From: Nostoc sp. NMS8
Lineage (GTDB): Bacteria; Cyanobacteriota; Cyanobacteriia; Cyanobacteriales; Nostocaceae
Assembly (NCBI RefSeq): GCF_017115045.1
Contig: NZ_JABXKK010000094.1
Coordinates: 62,001 to 126,000, forward strand
Length of the DNA: 64,000 nucleotides
Reading direction: 5' to 3'
The stretch's first letter is position 1, and every line of letters begins with the position of its first letter. The position numbers were made by a program, and so were the translations under genes. The notes beneath the pieces were generated by a model. The model was given only the letters and a program-made list of their open reading frames with translations, was not told the origin of the DNA and searched no databases. This document shows, piece by piece, positions 41,703 through 49,690 of this stretch.

Positions 41703-42488
41703 ACTGATGAAAAAACTTTGCGATCGCTACTCGTTGCGGTTGCTAATGGTAAAGTTACCCCAGATACGGCATTAGATTCACTCAAAGACTTGACTTATGA
41801 ATCTGTGGGCGAATTTGCCAAAATTGACCACCATCGTCAGCTAAGAACTGGTTTCCCTGAGGTAATTTGGGGCCCTGGTAAAACGCCTGACCAAATTGCT
41901 CAAATTATGGAAGTGATGCGCCTCCGTAATCCGGTAGTGATGGCGACTCGGATTGAACCAACAGTTTATACCGCACTAGAATCAAAAGTTAGCGGTTTGC
42001 GATATTACCAATCGGCACGAATTTGTGCGATCGCTCCTCCTACCATCGAACCACAATTTGCGGGTGAAATTGGCATTCTTTCTGCTGGTACGGCTGATTT
42101 ACCCGTTGCGGAAGAAGCAGCTGTCACCGCTGAACTTTCAGGTTTCCGCGTCCAGCGGCTTTGGGATGTTGGCGTTGCGGGAATTCACCGTTTGCTAAGT
42201 AACCGCCACCTGATTGAGTCAGCATCAGTGTTGATTGTCGTGGCGGGTATGGAAGGCGCTTTACCCAGCGTTGTCGCTGGTTTAGCCAGTTGTCCTGTGA
42301 TTGCTGTACCCACCAGCATCGGTTATGGCGCAAGTTTTGGTGGTCTAGCGCCTTTGTTGACAATGCTCAACTCTTGTGCTGCGGGAGTAGGTGTAGTAAA
42401 TATCGATAATGGTTTTGGTGCAGCAGTTTTGGCGGGGCAAATTTTGCGGACTGCCGAGAAATTGCGGTTGGCATCGGCGACATCTTGA
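41700..42488 (+). CDS. larB: Nickel-pincer cofactor biosynthesis protein LarB
   Basis: 262 residues. LarB carboxylates and hydrolyses nicotinic acid adenine dinucleotide in synthesis of the lactate-racemase nickel-pincer cofactor; it has a PurE-like (AIRC) C-terminal domain. Visible: VTPDTALDSLKDLTYESVGE, RTGFPEVIWGPGKTPDQIAQ and the PurE-like GILSAGTADLPVAEEA, VVAGMEGALPSVVAGL and VPTSIGYGASFGGLAPLLTM. larC and larE are not nearby; lone larB genes are usual in cyanobacteria. Confidence 0.93.
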   Translation: MTDEKTLRSLLVAVANGKVTPDTALDSLKDLTYESVGEFAKIDHHRQLRTGFPEVIWGPGKTPDQIAQIMEVMRLRNPVVMATRIEPTVYTALESKVSGLRYYQSARICAIAPPTIEPQFAGEIGILSAGTADLPVAEEAAVTAELSGFRVQRLWDVGVAGIHRLLSNRHLIESASVLIVVAGMEGALPSVVAGLASCPVIAVPTSIGYGASFGGLAPLLTMLNSCAAGVGVVNIDNGFGAAVLAGQILRTAEKLRLASATS

Positions 42489-42594
42489 GTTAAGACATTG
42501 AAGTTATATCCAACATTTCAGTAAATATCAGTAATTAATGTAAATAATAAACTGATGCTGAAATTTGCCACCCCTAACTTCTTAATCACTAAAG

Positions 42595-42801
42595 ATGAGC
42601 AATTACAGCGATTTGACATCTCAGTTACTTTGGCATTTGCCTGTAAATTGGACAGCCCTAGCACAAACAATCACCGATCCAAACGTTATGGGTCAGATGC
42701 AAAAAGCTTGGGGCCACTTTATACAAACAGGTCAAGTATGGGCATTGTTGATTGGTTTAGTCATTGGCTATATGATTCGGAATCTAACTAGCTACGGTTA
42801 A
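42595..42801 (+). CDS. Small single-helix membrane protein
   Basis: 68 residues. A polar front half (SDLTSQLLWHLPVNWTALAQ, then GQMQKAWGHFIQTGQ) followed by one membrane helix (VWALLIGLVIGYMIRNLTSYG). Composition and codon use fit a real protein better than the overlapping frame 42555-42791. I do not recognise a family. Between larB and argH on the same strand. Confidence 0.6.
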   Translation: MSNYSDLTSQLLWHLPVNWTALAQTITDPNVMGQMQKAWGHFIQTGQVWALLIGLVIGYMIRNLTSYG

Positions 42802-42806
42802 AGTAA

Positions 42807-42866
42807 TTTTAGATTTTGGATTTTAGGTTTTAGATTAATCTAAAATCCAAAATCTAAAATCCAAAA
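42807..42866. repeat. 60-bp inverted repeat before argH
   Basis: Thirty bases built from TTTTAGATTTTGGATTTTAG units are followed directly by their near-complement (AATCTAAAATCCAAAATC...), so the transcript could fold into a long hairpin. It ends 23 bp before the argH ATG. Confidence 0.8.
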
Positions 42867-42889
42867 TTGATGCCCTCCCTTTATAATTT

Positions 42890-44275
42890 ATGACCAAAGA
42901 AGAAACTTGGAGCCAGCGGTTTGAATTAGCATTGCATCCAGCGATCGCTCGTTTTAATGCCAGTATAGGTTTTGATATTGAATTAATCGAATATGACCTA
43001 ACTGGTTCGCAAGCCCATGCCCAAATGCTCGCTCATACGGGTATTATCTCCCCAGAAGAAGGAGAGCAACTGGTTGCAGGTTTAGAGCAAATTCGCCAAG
43101 AGTACCGCCAGGGTAAATTTCAGCCTCGTGTCGATGCTGAAGATGTACATTTTGCAGTTGAACGCCGACTGACAGAAATTGTTGGCGATGTGGGGAAAAA
43201 GCTGCATACGGCGCGATCGCGTAATGACCAAGTTGGTACTGATACCAGACTCTACCTCCGCGACCAAATCCAACAAATCAAAAGCGAATTACGAGAATTT
43301 CAAGGTGTGTTACTGGATATAGCTGAAAAACACGTTGAAACTCTGATTCCTGGGTATACTCATCTACAACGCGCCCAACCAGTAAGTTTAGCTCATCACC
43401 TCTTGGCATACTTTCAAATGGCTCAACGCGACTGGGAACGTCTAGGTGACGTTTCTCGCCGTGTGAATATCTCACCTTTGGGGTGTGGTGCTTTAGCGGG
43501 AACCACTTTCCCGATCGATCGCCACTACACAGCTAAACTTTTGAATTTTGACGATATTTATGCTAATAGCCTTGATGGAGTGAGCGATCGCGATTTTGCG
43601 ATCGAATTCTTGTGTGCTGCTAGCTTGATTATGGTTCACCTCAGCCGCCTTGCAGAAGAAGTCATTCTTTGGTCATCAGAAGAATTTCGCTTTCTTACCC
43701 TCAAAGATAGTTGTGCCACGGGTTCCAGTATCATGCCCCAAAAGAAAAACCCCGATGTACCAGAATTGGTGCGGGGGAAAACGGGGCGTGTATTCGGTCA
43801 TCTCCAGGCAATGTTAGTAATTATGAAGGGGCTACCCCTGGCATATAACAAAGACCTACAAGAAGATAAAGAAGGTTTATTTGATAGCGTTAAGACAGTC
43901 AAAGCCTCTCTAGAAGCAATGACGATTTTGCTGAGAGAAGGTTTAGAATTTCGTACCGAGCGGTTAGCATCAGCTGTGGCGGAAGATTTTTCTAATGCTA
44001 CTGATGTCGCAGATTATCTGGCAGCACGGGGCGTTCCTTTTCGGGAAGCTTATAACCTCGTGGGTAAGGTGGTAAAAACTAGTATTGCCGCAGGCAAACT
44101 CCTCAAAGATTTGACATTGGATGAGTGGCAACAACTACATCCGGCATTTGCAGCAGATATTTATGAGGCGATATCTCCCCGTCAGGTTGTGGCAGCCCGC
44201 AATAGTTACGGAGGTACTGGCTTTGTACAGGTAAGCAAAGCACTTATAGCCGCCCGCGCTCAAATTGATCAATAG
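42890..44275 (+). CDS. argH: Argininosuccinate lyase
   Basis: 461 residues. Splits argininosuccinate to arginine and fumarate, the last arginine step and a supplier of cyanophycin precursor. Conserved: HTARSRNDQVGTDTRLYLRD, GYTHLQRAQPVSLAHHLLAY and the catalytic Ser loop GSSIMPQKKNPD (about residue 280). Full length and intact. Position near cphA/cphB agrees with my memory of Anabaena sp. PCC 7120, where argH is alr3887 and cphA1 is all3879. Confidence 0.97.
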   Translation: MTKEETWSQRFELALHPAIARFNASIGFDIELIEYDLTGSQAHAQMLAHTGIISPEEGEQLVAGLEQIRQEYRQGKFQPRVDAEDVHFAVERRLTEIVGDVGKKLHTARSRNDQVGTDTRLYLRDQIQQIKSELREFQGVLLDIAEKHVETLIPGYTHLQRAQPVSLAHHLLAYFQMAQRDWERLGDVSRRVNISPLGCGALAGTTFPIDRHYTAKLLNFDDIYANSLDGVSDRDFAIEFLCAASLIMVHLSRLAEEVILWSSEEFRFLTLKDSCATGSSIMPQKKNPDVPELVRGKTGRVFGHLQAMLVIMKGLPLAYNKDLQEDKEGLFDSVKTVKASLEAMTILLREGLEFRTERLASAVAEDFSNATDVADYLAARGVPFREAYNLVGKVVKTSIAAGKLLKDLTLDEWQQLHPAFAADIYEAISPRQVVAARNSYGGTGFVQVSKALIAARAQIDQ

Positions 44276-44276
44276 A

Positions 44277-44345
44277 GAGGGAGTAGGGAGTAGGGGAAGC
44301 AAAGGAAAAAACTATTGATTATTGCCCAGTACCCAGTCCCCAATG
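44277..44345. repeat. CCCAGTCCCC-type repeats
   Basis: GGGAGTAGGGAGTAGGGG followed by CCCAGTACCCAGTCCCCAAT, just beyond argH. Confidence 0.7.
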
Positions 44346-44359
44346 CCTAAAAATAAATA

Positions 44360-44385
44360 AGGGCGTACAAATAAATGTACGCCCT
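44360..44385. terminator. Terminator hairpin between argH and a small basic-protein gene
   Basis: AGGGCGTACA pairs exactly with TGTACGCCCT around AATAAA. Lies between convergent gene ends. Confidence 0.8.
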
Positions 44386-44427
44386 AAAAATTAAATAACC
44401 CAAACAATAAGGATTTAGGCAGGTAGC

Positions 44428-44592
44428 TTATTCAGTGTCAGCTGCTGCTGCGCCTTCTTCTTCCTCACTCTTTGGTGGTCTTTGTTGGAACCTTCTCTGC
44501 ATTCTTCCTGTCGTAGTTCGTTTACGAAACTTTCTGGCATACGCCTGGTTACGTAGCGCCTTTTCTTTTTTCGGGTTACGGCGCTTGGCCAT
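44428..44592 (-). CDS. Small highly basic cyanobacterial protein
   Basis: 54 residues from ATG 44592 (MAKRRNPKKEKALRNQAYAR); the frame extends eight codons further but without conservation. The first 35 residues are extremely Lys/Arg-rich (KFRKRTTTGRMQRRFQQRPP), the rest is acidic and Ala-rich (KSEEEEGAAAADTE). This looks like an RNA- or ribosome-associated protein, but I know no characterised family member. Clean gene with its own hairpin at the 3' side. Confidence 0.72.
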   Translation of the reverse strand: MAKRRNPKKEKALRNQAYARKFRKRTTTGRMQRRFQQRPPKSEEEEGAAAADTE

Positions 44593-45169
44593 GTTCACCT
44601 CATTAATAAACAACAAAAAAGTAGCAACTAGGCATCACGTAGGCAATATTAGCTACCAATGTTATTGATATACTTGTAACCTAGTGCAGCAATAAATACG
44701 CTTTAAACAGTGTACTAGTCTACCGCATACAACCTTGTTCTGTCAATAAAAATTCTAAATTAATCCTGTCAGGTAGGCGAAAAATACCTTTTCTTAGATT
44801 CTAATCTGTTAAATAGATTCTAAATTAGCTAACCACTTGTTGTTATTGAAACAAACTAATCTTATCAGGAAAGAATTCAGATTATTTTTTTAATGTGTGT
44901 TGAAAAATTATTAGTAATAGCTAGTTTCAGCAGCACGAATGCTAACGATAGACTGAAAATTTTCCTAAGTCAAAAAATATTATGTATATATAAATACAGT
45001 GCTTCTCTTGAAACTTGATGTTAGAATTAATAATATTCTACGTAAATCGTGAGAATAAAATCTCAAGCCACAAACATTTTTGTATAAAACAAAACTCAAC
45101 CAAAATTCTATTAGTTGAGTCTATGTAAGTGGTAGAGAACTATAGAATACAACACAAAAAATTTGAAGA
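44593..45169. other. AT-rich intergenic region
   Basis: 577 bp, very AT-rich, with only short frames (a 41-codon frame at about 44892). It holds divergent promoters for the small basic gene and the NUDIX gene. No RNA gene recognised. Confidence 0.5.
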
Positions 45170-45664
45170 TTGAACGTTATTGCTTTTTTTCCGTCAGCTG
45201 TAGAGTCCACACGTAGCTTATGGCGTATTGGACAAACAGTACTGGGTATAATATTTCGTCATCCCATTACTGGCACTAGTATCATCCCAATTTTACCTGA
45301 TGGTCGAATAGTACTGATCCGGCGGCGTGACGATGGTCTTTGGGCATTGCCTGGAGGAATAGTGGATTGGGGAGAAGATATTCCCAATACAGTCGGCCGG
45401 GAATTGATGGAGGAAACTGGGCTAGACTTAGTGAAAATTAACCGTTTGGTAGGGGTTTACTCTGCACCAGACCGCGATCCCAGAATCCATTCAATTTGTA
45501 TTGTGGTTGAAGCCGAGGTGCATGGGACAATGGAAATTAAGGATACTTTGGAAGTTATGGAAATCCAAGCTTTCTCTCCCAGTTTCCTACCTTTAGGACA
45601 GATGTCTCACGACCATACTCGGCAGTTGCAAGACTACTTGAAGGGCTTGACAACATTGGCATAA
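45170..45664 (+). CDS. NUDIX hydrolase
   Basis: 164 residues with a TTG start at 45170; no ATG fits before the conserved part, and the ribosome-binding site is weak, so the start is uncertain. Complete NUDIX box beginning GGIVDWGEDIPNTVGRELME and ending ETGLDL (about 63-88), preceded by ITGTSIIPILPDGRIVLIRR and followed by VYSAPDRDPRIHSICIVVEA. ADP-ribose-type by these flanks. Substrate unknown. Confidence 0.82.
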   Translation: MNVIAFFPSAVESTRSLWRIGQTVLGIIFRHPITGTSIIPILPDGRIVLIRRRDDGLWALPGGIVDWGEDIPNTVGRELMEETGLDLVKINRLVGVYSAPDRDPRIHSICIVVEAEVHGTMEIKDTLEVMEIQAFSPSFLPLGQMSHDHTRQLQDYLKGLTTLA

Positions 45665-45835
45665 TAATGATTGGTCATTAGTCATTAATCTTTTGTCATT
45701 TGCTGCCAAAGTTATGATCTAAGAAAGCATCTATTCTCTACGAGAGGCTGCGCGAACGGCTCATACTTCTCTCTTTGTAATTTGCCCAAAACTAATAACC
45801 AATGACTAATGACTAATGATTAATGACTATTTATT
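45662..45835. repeat. TCATTAG / ACTAATG repeats
   Basis: TTGGTCATTAGTCATTAATC near 45670, a GC-rich CTACGAGAGGCTGCGCG repeat at about 45738, and tandem AATGACTAATGACTAATG at about 45799-45825. Confidence 0.8.
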
Positions 45836-45865
45836 ATGGTGCTAAAAGTTAACTACTAAATTAAA

Positions 45866-46708
45866 ATGGATACACTATTCCGTAACTCCCGGAGAAAGCT
45901 TTCTCAAGGGCTAATATTCTGGCGTGAAGTCGGTGAAAAAACTCCTATAATTTTTTTACATGGTGCTTGGAATGAGAGCAGTCAATGGTTATCTGTGATG
46001 GAGTCCCTTGCACAAGATTTTCATTGTTTTGCACCTGATTTATTAGGGTTTGGTGAATCAGAGAATCCGAATATCCACCATTCGATAGATTTACAAGTTG
46101 AGTGTTTAGCTGAGTTTTTGCAAGCTGTCAAGCTAGAAAAAGTATATTTAGTGGGGCATTCTCTTGGGGGTTGGGTTGCTGCTAGCTATGCTTTAAAGTA
46201 TCCAGAAAAAGTTGCTGGTGTGGTATTGCTAGCACCAGAGGGTGTAGAGATAGCAGGACAAGAAGAACATTCTCGGAAGATGCGGCGATTATTGAATTAT
46301 CCACCACTTATAGTTAAATTGTTGCGATCGCTAGTTCCCTTAACTAAAGTTCTGGGTTGGCATGACAAAATTGCCCAGGATTTGCAATTACGTCAGGAAT
46401 TATCGCGTTTCCCCATAGCTTGTCAGTTACTTTTCAAACGACGACAAGTAGAAATTGAGGCGGAATTAGTGCAAAAGCGGCTTTATATGATAGATGCCCC
46501 AGTTTTTATTTTACAAGGTGGCCAAGATACACCAGATGCTTTAGCCAAAAGTCGGGTTTATGCTCAACTAATGCCGAAAGTAGAGTTAAAAATGATTGCC
46601 CATGCTGGAAATGATTTACCAAAATCTTCTGCTGGAATTGTGGCGGTCGAGATTCGGGAGTTTATTCAAGGTATTTTAAAAAGCCATAATTTAAATGAAT
46701 TAAACTAG
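45866..46708 (+). CDS. Alpha/beta hydrolase with altered catalytic His position
   Basis: 280 residues. Alpha/beta-hydrolase fold: oxyanion-loop start FLHGAWNESSQW, nucleophile S99 in LVGHSLGGWVAA and acid D221 in LQGGQDTPDA. The position where the catalytic His normally sits (AGH.LP) reads A-G-N249-D-L-P, so the triad looks incomplete, although a His lies three residues earlier (AHAGND). No lid insertion points to a known substrate. It is a stand-alone gene; function not assigned. Confidence 0.85.
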   Translation: MDTLFRNSRRKLSQGLIFWREVGEKTPIIFLHGAWNESSQWLSVMESLAQDFHCFAPDLLGFGESENPNIHHSIDLQVECLAEFLQAVKLEKVYLVGHSLGGWVAASYALKYPEKVAGVVLLAPEGVEIAGQEEHSRKMRRLLNYPPLIVKLLRSLVPLTKVLGWHDKIAQDLQLRQELSRFPIACQLLFKRRQVEIEAELVQKRLYMIDAPVFILQGGQDTPDALAKSRVYAQLMPKVELKMIAHAGNDLPKSSAGIVAVEIREFIQGILKSHNLNELN

Positions 46709-46863
46709 TGGTCTGTCCCATTAAATTTGAGGGATAAAAGAACGAACCGCATACTCCTACGGAGAAGCAAGCTACGCGCAGCGTCTCGTAAGAGTTGGAC
46801 GCAAAGAGCGCAAAGTTAAGCTGATATTTGTTGGATTGCACCCAACCTACGTTTCTTCTCCCT
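46709..46863. repeat. Dispersed GC-rich repeat between convergent genes
   Basis: GGAGAAGCAAGCTACGCGCA and CAAAGAGCGCAAAG words, related to those near 0.9 and 8.2 kb. No gene. Confidence 0.6.
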
Positions 46864-47682
46864 TCATTTTATTCTATCTACGCTATCACCTATTACTATT
46901 TCGCGCATTCCCAAAAATATTAAATTTGGTTCTACAATTAAATGCTCTGCAATCTCAGGATATAAGGCTTGTAAATAGTTTAATAATAAAGTGCGATCGC
47001 CACCTTTAATTGCAATCTTTCCATCAGGAAATAATTGCAACCACGCCTCAATAAAATCTTTAATTCCGGCTAATATTGTGTAAATTACTCCACTTTGAAT
47101 TGCTTCTGTAGTATTAAGTGCAAAACGTGGTGGTAGAAAGGTAAAAGTTTGTATTTCTAATAATGGTAATTGTCCTGTTTGTTGAGCGAGACTTGCAAAT
47201 TGTAAGCCTAGTCCTGGCAGAATTGCACCTCCAACTAGACACTGGTTATCATCCGCAGTGGTGAAAGTCAGCGCTGTACCAGCATCAATCACCAACATGG
47301 GAAAACCCCAAGTTTTCCCCGCACCCCACAAAGCTAAAGCGCGGTCAATTCCCAGTGTGGGATAAACATTTTTGAGTGGTACTTGCTCTAATGTAATAAG
47401 GCGAGTATTTGGGTAAGTTTGCCAAATAGCAGTTTGGCTAGGAACTACAGAGGCGAGGAGGAGGGGAGGCGAGGAGGAGGAAGTATTTTCTACCCTAATT
47501 TTCTGATCGGGTGCAGAAATTGCCACTAGTAAACGATCCAGGGTTTGACATTTAGCTAACTGTTGTATGGCAGACTCAGCTAGATGGTCGCTATCCCAAG
47601 CTGAGTAAAGCTTTTTGCCAACAAACAACGCCCAATGTAGCCGAGAGTTCCCAATTTCCAATGCTAGCCAAATTTTCCCCAT
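46864..47682 (-). CDS. coaX: Type III pantothenate kinase
   Basis: 272 residues. First step of coenzyme A synthesis. ASKHA-fold motifs: LALEIGNSRLHWALF at the N-terminus, LGIDRALALWGA, and VIDAGTALTFTT for catalysis and ATP binding, with IKGGDRTLLLNYL near the end. Between about residues 64 and 77 lies a low-complexity stretch (NTSSSSPPLLLASVV) encoded by a GAGGCGAGGAGGAGG repeat at about 47451-47485, which appears to be a repeat insertion tolerated in a loop. Confidence 0.93.
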   Translation of the reverse strand: MGKIWLALEIGNSRLHWALFVGKKLYSAWDSDHLAESAIQQLAKCQTLDRLLVAISAPDQKIRVENTSSSSPPLLLASVVPSQTAIWQTYPNTRLITLEQVPLKNVYPTLGIDRALALWGAGKTWGFPMLVIDAGTALTFTTADDNQCLVGGAILPGLGLQFASLAQQTGQLPLLEIQTFTFLPPRFALNTTEAIQSGVIYTILAGIKDFIEAWLQLFPDGKIAIKGGDRTLLLNYLQALYPEIAEHLIVEPNLIFLGMREIVIGDSVDRIK

Positions 47683-47804
47683 CCCCCCAATCCCTCTGCG
47701 GTTTCACACTTTTAACTTTTTTAAGTAAGCTATAGGTTTTTTAATAAAAATTAACATTCAAGCCGTGTCACAATAAAATGAGAGGAAGAAATACTCATTG
47801 TATT

Positions 47805-47820
47805 AAGGAGGGGAGTTATG
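47805..47820 (+). promoter_or_regulatory. Strong ribosome-binding site of flv3
   Basis: AAGGAGGGG ends four bases before the ATG at 47818; one of the best anti-16S matches in the window, suggesting efficient translation. Confidence 0.75.
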
Positions 47821-49542
47821 GTAGCGCTCACCGAAAAAACTGAAAAACGGCTCACCATAGAGACTGTAGAGATTGCTCAAGAGACGACGGCTATTCGCTC
47901 TTTGGATTGGGATCGCGATCGCTTCGATATTGAGTTTGGTTTGCAAAACGGTACTACTTATAACTCGTTTCTCATCCGTGGAGAGCAGACTGCCTTAGTT
48001 GATACCTCCCACGAAAAGTTTCGTCAACTATACTTTGATACGCTCACCGGACTAATCAAGCCAACAGAGATTGATTATTTAATTATCAGCCACACTGAGC
48101 CAGACCACAGCGGTTTAGTTAAAGATTTGCTGCTTATGGCTCCAGAAATTACCGTTGTCGGTTCTAAAGTGGCGATTCAGTTTCTTGAAGATTTAGTACA
48201 TCAGCCATTTAAACGGCGGATTGTGAAAAATGGCGATCGCTTAGATTTGGGCAATGGTCATGAATTTGAATTCGTGATTGCCCCAAATTTACATTGGCCG
48301 GATACCATTTTCAGCTTTGACCACAAAACCAAAACTCTCTATACATGCGATGCTTTTGGGCTGCACTATTGCTCAGATAGCACCTTTGATGAAAACTTGG
48401 CAGCGATCGAAGAAGACTTTCATTATTACTACGATTGCTTGATGGGGCCAAATGCACGCTCAGTTTTGTCTGCCCTGAAGCGGATGGCAGAACTGAAAAC
48501 CATCAATATGATTGCTACAGGACACGGGCCATTATTATCTCACAATGTTGAAGAACTAGTTGGGCGTTACCGCACTTGGAGTCAAAGCCAAAGTAAACCA
48601 GAAACAGCAGTTGGAATATTTTACGTTTCCGAATACGGATATAGCGATCGCCTCGCCCAAGCAATTGCCAACGGTATCGGTAAAACTGGTGTTGCCGTGG
48701 AAATCATCGATTTGGGATCTGAAGTAGATTTACAAGAACTGCGGGAATTAGTTAGTCGCTGTGCTGGGCTAATCGTTGGTCTACCTCCGGCTTCTGGTGC
48801 TGCGAGTATCCAAGCTGCACTCAGCACAGTTTTAGGATCTGCTAAAGAAAAGCAAGCCATCGGCGTATTTGAAACTGGCGGTGGCGATGATGAACCGATA
48901 GATCCTTTGCTGAGTAAATTCCGCAATTTGGGTTTGACAACAGTTTTTCCAGCGATTCGGATTAAAGAAACACCTACGGAAAATACTTACAAGCTGTGTG
49001 AAGAAGCGGGTACAGACTTAGCTCAATGGGTAACACGCGATCGCACTATCAAAGCCATGAAATCCCTTGGTGCTGACTTAGATAAAGCATTAGGTAGAAT
49101 CAGCGGCGGACTATATATCATCACTGCCAAAAAAGGCGATGTATCCAGTGCCATGTTAGCCTCCTGGGTTGCTCAAGCCAGCTTTAAACCCTTGGGATTT
49201 TCCATTGCAGTCGCCAAAGATCGGGCAATTGAATCACTTATGCAGGTAGGCGATCGCTTTGTTCTCAACATCTTAGAAGAAGGCAATTTTCAACCACTCA
49301 TGAAGCACTTTTTGAAACGGTTCGGCCCTGGTGCAGATCGTTTTCAAGGTGTGAGAACCCAGCCAGCCGAAAATGGTGCCCCCATCCTCAACGACGCTCT
49401 CGCCTACATGGAGTGCGAAGTCACCAGTAGAATGGATTGTGGCGACCACTGGGCAGTATACAGCACAGTCTACGCCGGACGGGTTTCTAAGCCAGAAGCT
49501 TTGACTGCTGTGCATCACCGTAAAGTCGGAAACCATTATTAG
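47818..49542 (+). CDS. flv3: Diflavin flavodiiron protein, Flv3 type
   Basis: 574 residues in the cyanobacterial three-domain order: metallo-beta-lactamase-like diiron domain (1-260), flavodoxin-like domain (about 262-400) and NAD(P)H:flavin oxidoreductase domain (about 420-574). The diiron ligands are canonical (SHTEPDHSG; ATGHGPLLS), which marks the Flv3/Flv4 side. Flv1/Flv3 pass electrons from photosystem I to O2 without releasing superoxide, protecting under fluctuating light. Paired with a non-canonical partner 147 bp downstream. Heterocystous strains have vegetative (A) and heterocyst (B) copies; sequence alone does not let me choose, though synteny with argH and cphA as I recall suggests A. 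Confidence 0.88.
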   Translation: MVALTEKTEKRLTIETVEIAQETTAIRSLDWDRDRFDIEFGLQNGTTYNSFLIRGEQTALVDTSHEKFRQLYFDTLTGLIKPTEIDYLIISHTEPDHSGLVKDLLLMAPEITVVGSKVAIQFLEDLVHQPFKRRIVKNGDRLDLGNGHEFEFVIAPNLHWPDTIFSFDHKTKTLYTCDAFGLHYCSDSTFDENLAAIEEDFHYYYDCLMGPNARSVLSALKRMAELKTINMIATGHGPLLSHNVEELVGRYRTWSQSQSKPETAVGIFYVSEYGYSDRLAQAIANGIGKTGVAVEIIDLGSEVDLQELRELVSRCAGLIVGLPPASGAASIQAALSTVLGSAKEKQAIGVFETGGGDDEPIDPLLSKFRNLGLTTVFPAIRIKETPTENTYKLCEEAGTDLAQWVTRDRTIKAMKSLGADLDKALGRISGGLYIITAKKGDVSSAMLASWVAQASFKPLGFSIAVAKDRAIESLMQVGDRFVLNILEEGNFQPLMKHFLKRFGPGADRFQGVRTQPAENGAPILNDALAYMECEVTSRMDCGDHWAVYSTVYAGRVSKPEALTAVHHRKVGNHY

Positions 49543-49690
49543 GGACTGGGGACTGGGGACTGGGGACTGGGAAAAAGTTTCCAAATACCTAATCCTCATT
49601 GACCCTTATCCCCTTTAGGTACGCCGAGTTACCCATTTACACCGAATTCCTCAGTACCCAATCCCTAATCCCCAATCCCCAAGAAAGCTA
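49543..49690. repeat. GGGACTG / CCCCAATCC repeat tracts between flv3 and flv1
   Basis: GGGACTGGGGACTGGGGACT and, further on, CCCAATCCCTAATCCCCAAT; complementary in type so the intergenic transcript can fold. Confidence 0.85.

Noticed and set aside
42555..42791. 78-codon frame overlapping the small membrane-protein gene
   Set aside because: The alternative frame at 42595 gives a coherent protein with a membrane helix; this one does not.
44593..45169. Possible small RNA or tRNA gene in a 577-bp gap
   Set aside because: No TTCGA-type T-loop, cloverleaf or strong terminator could be found by eye.
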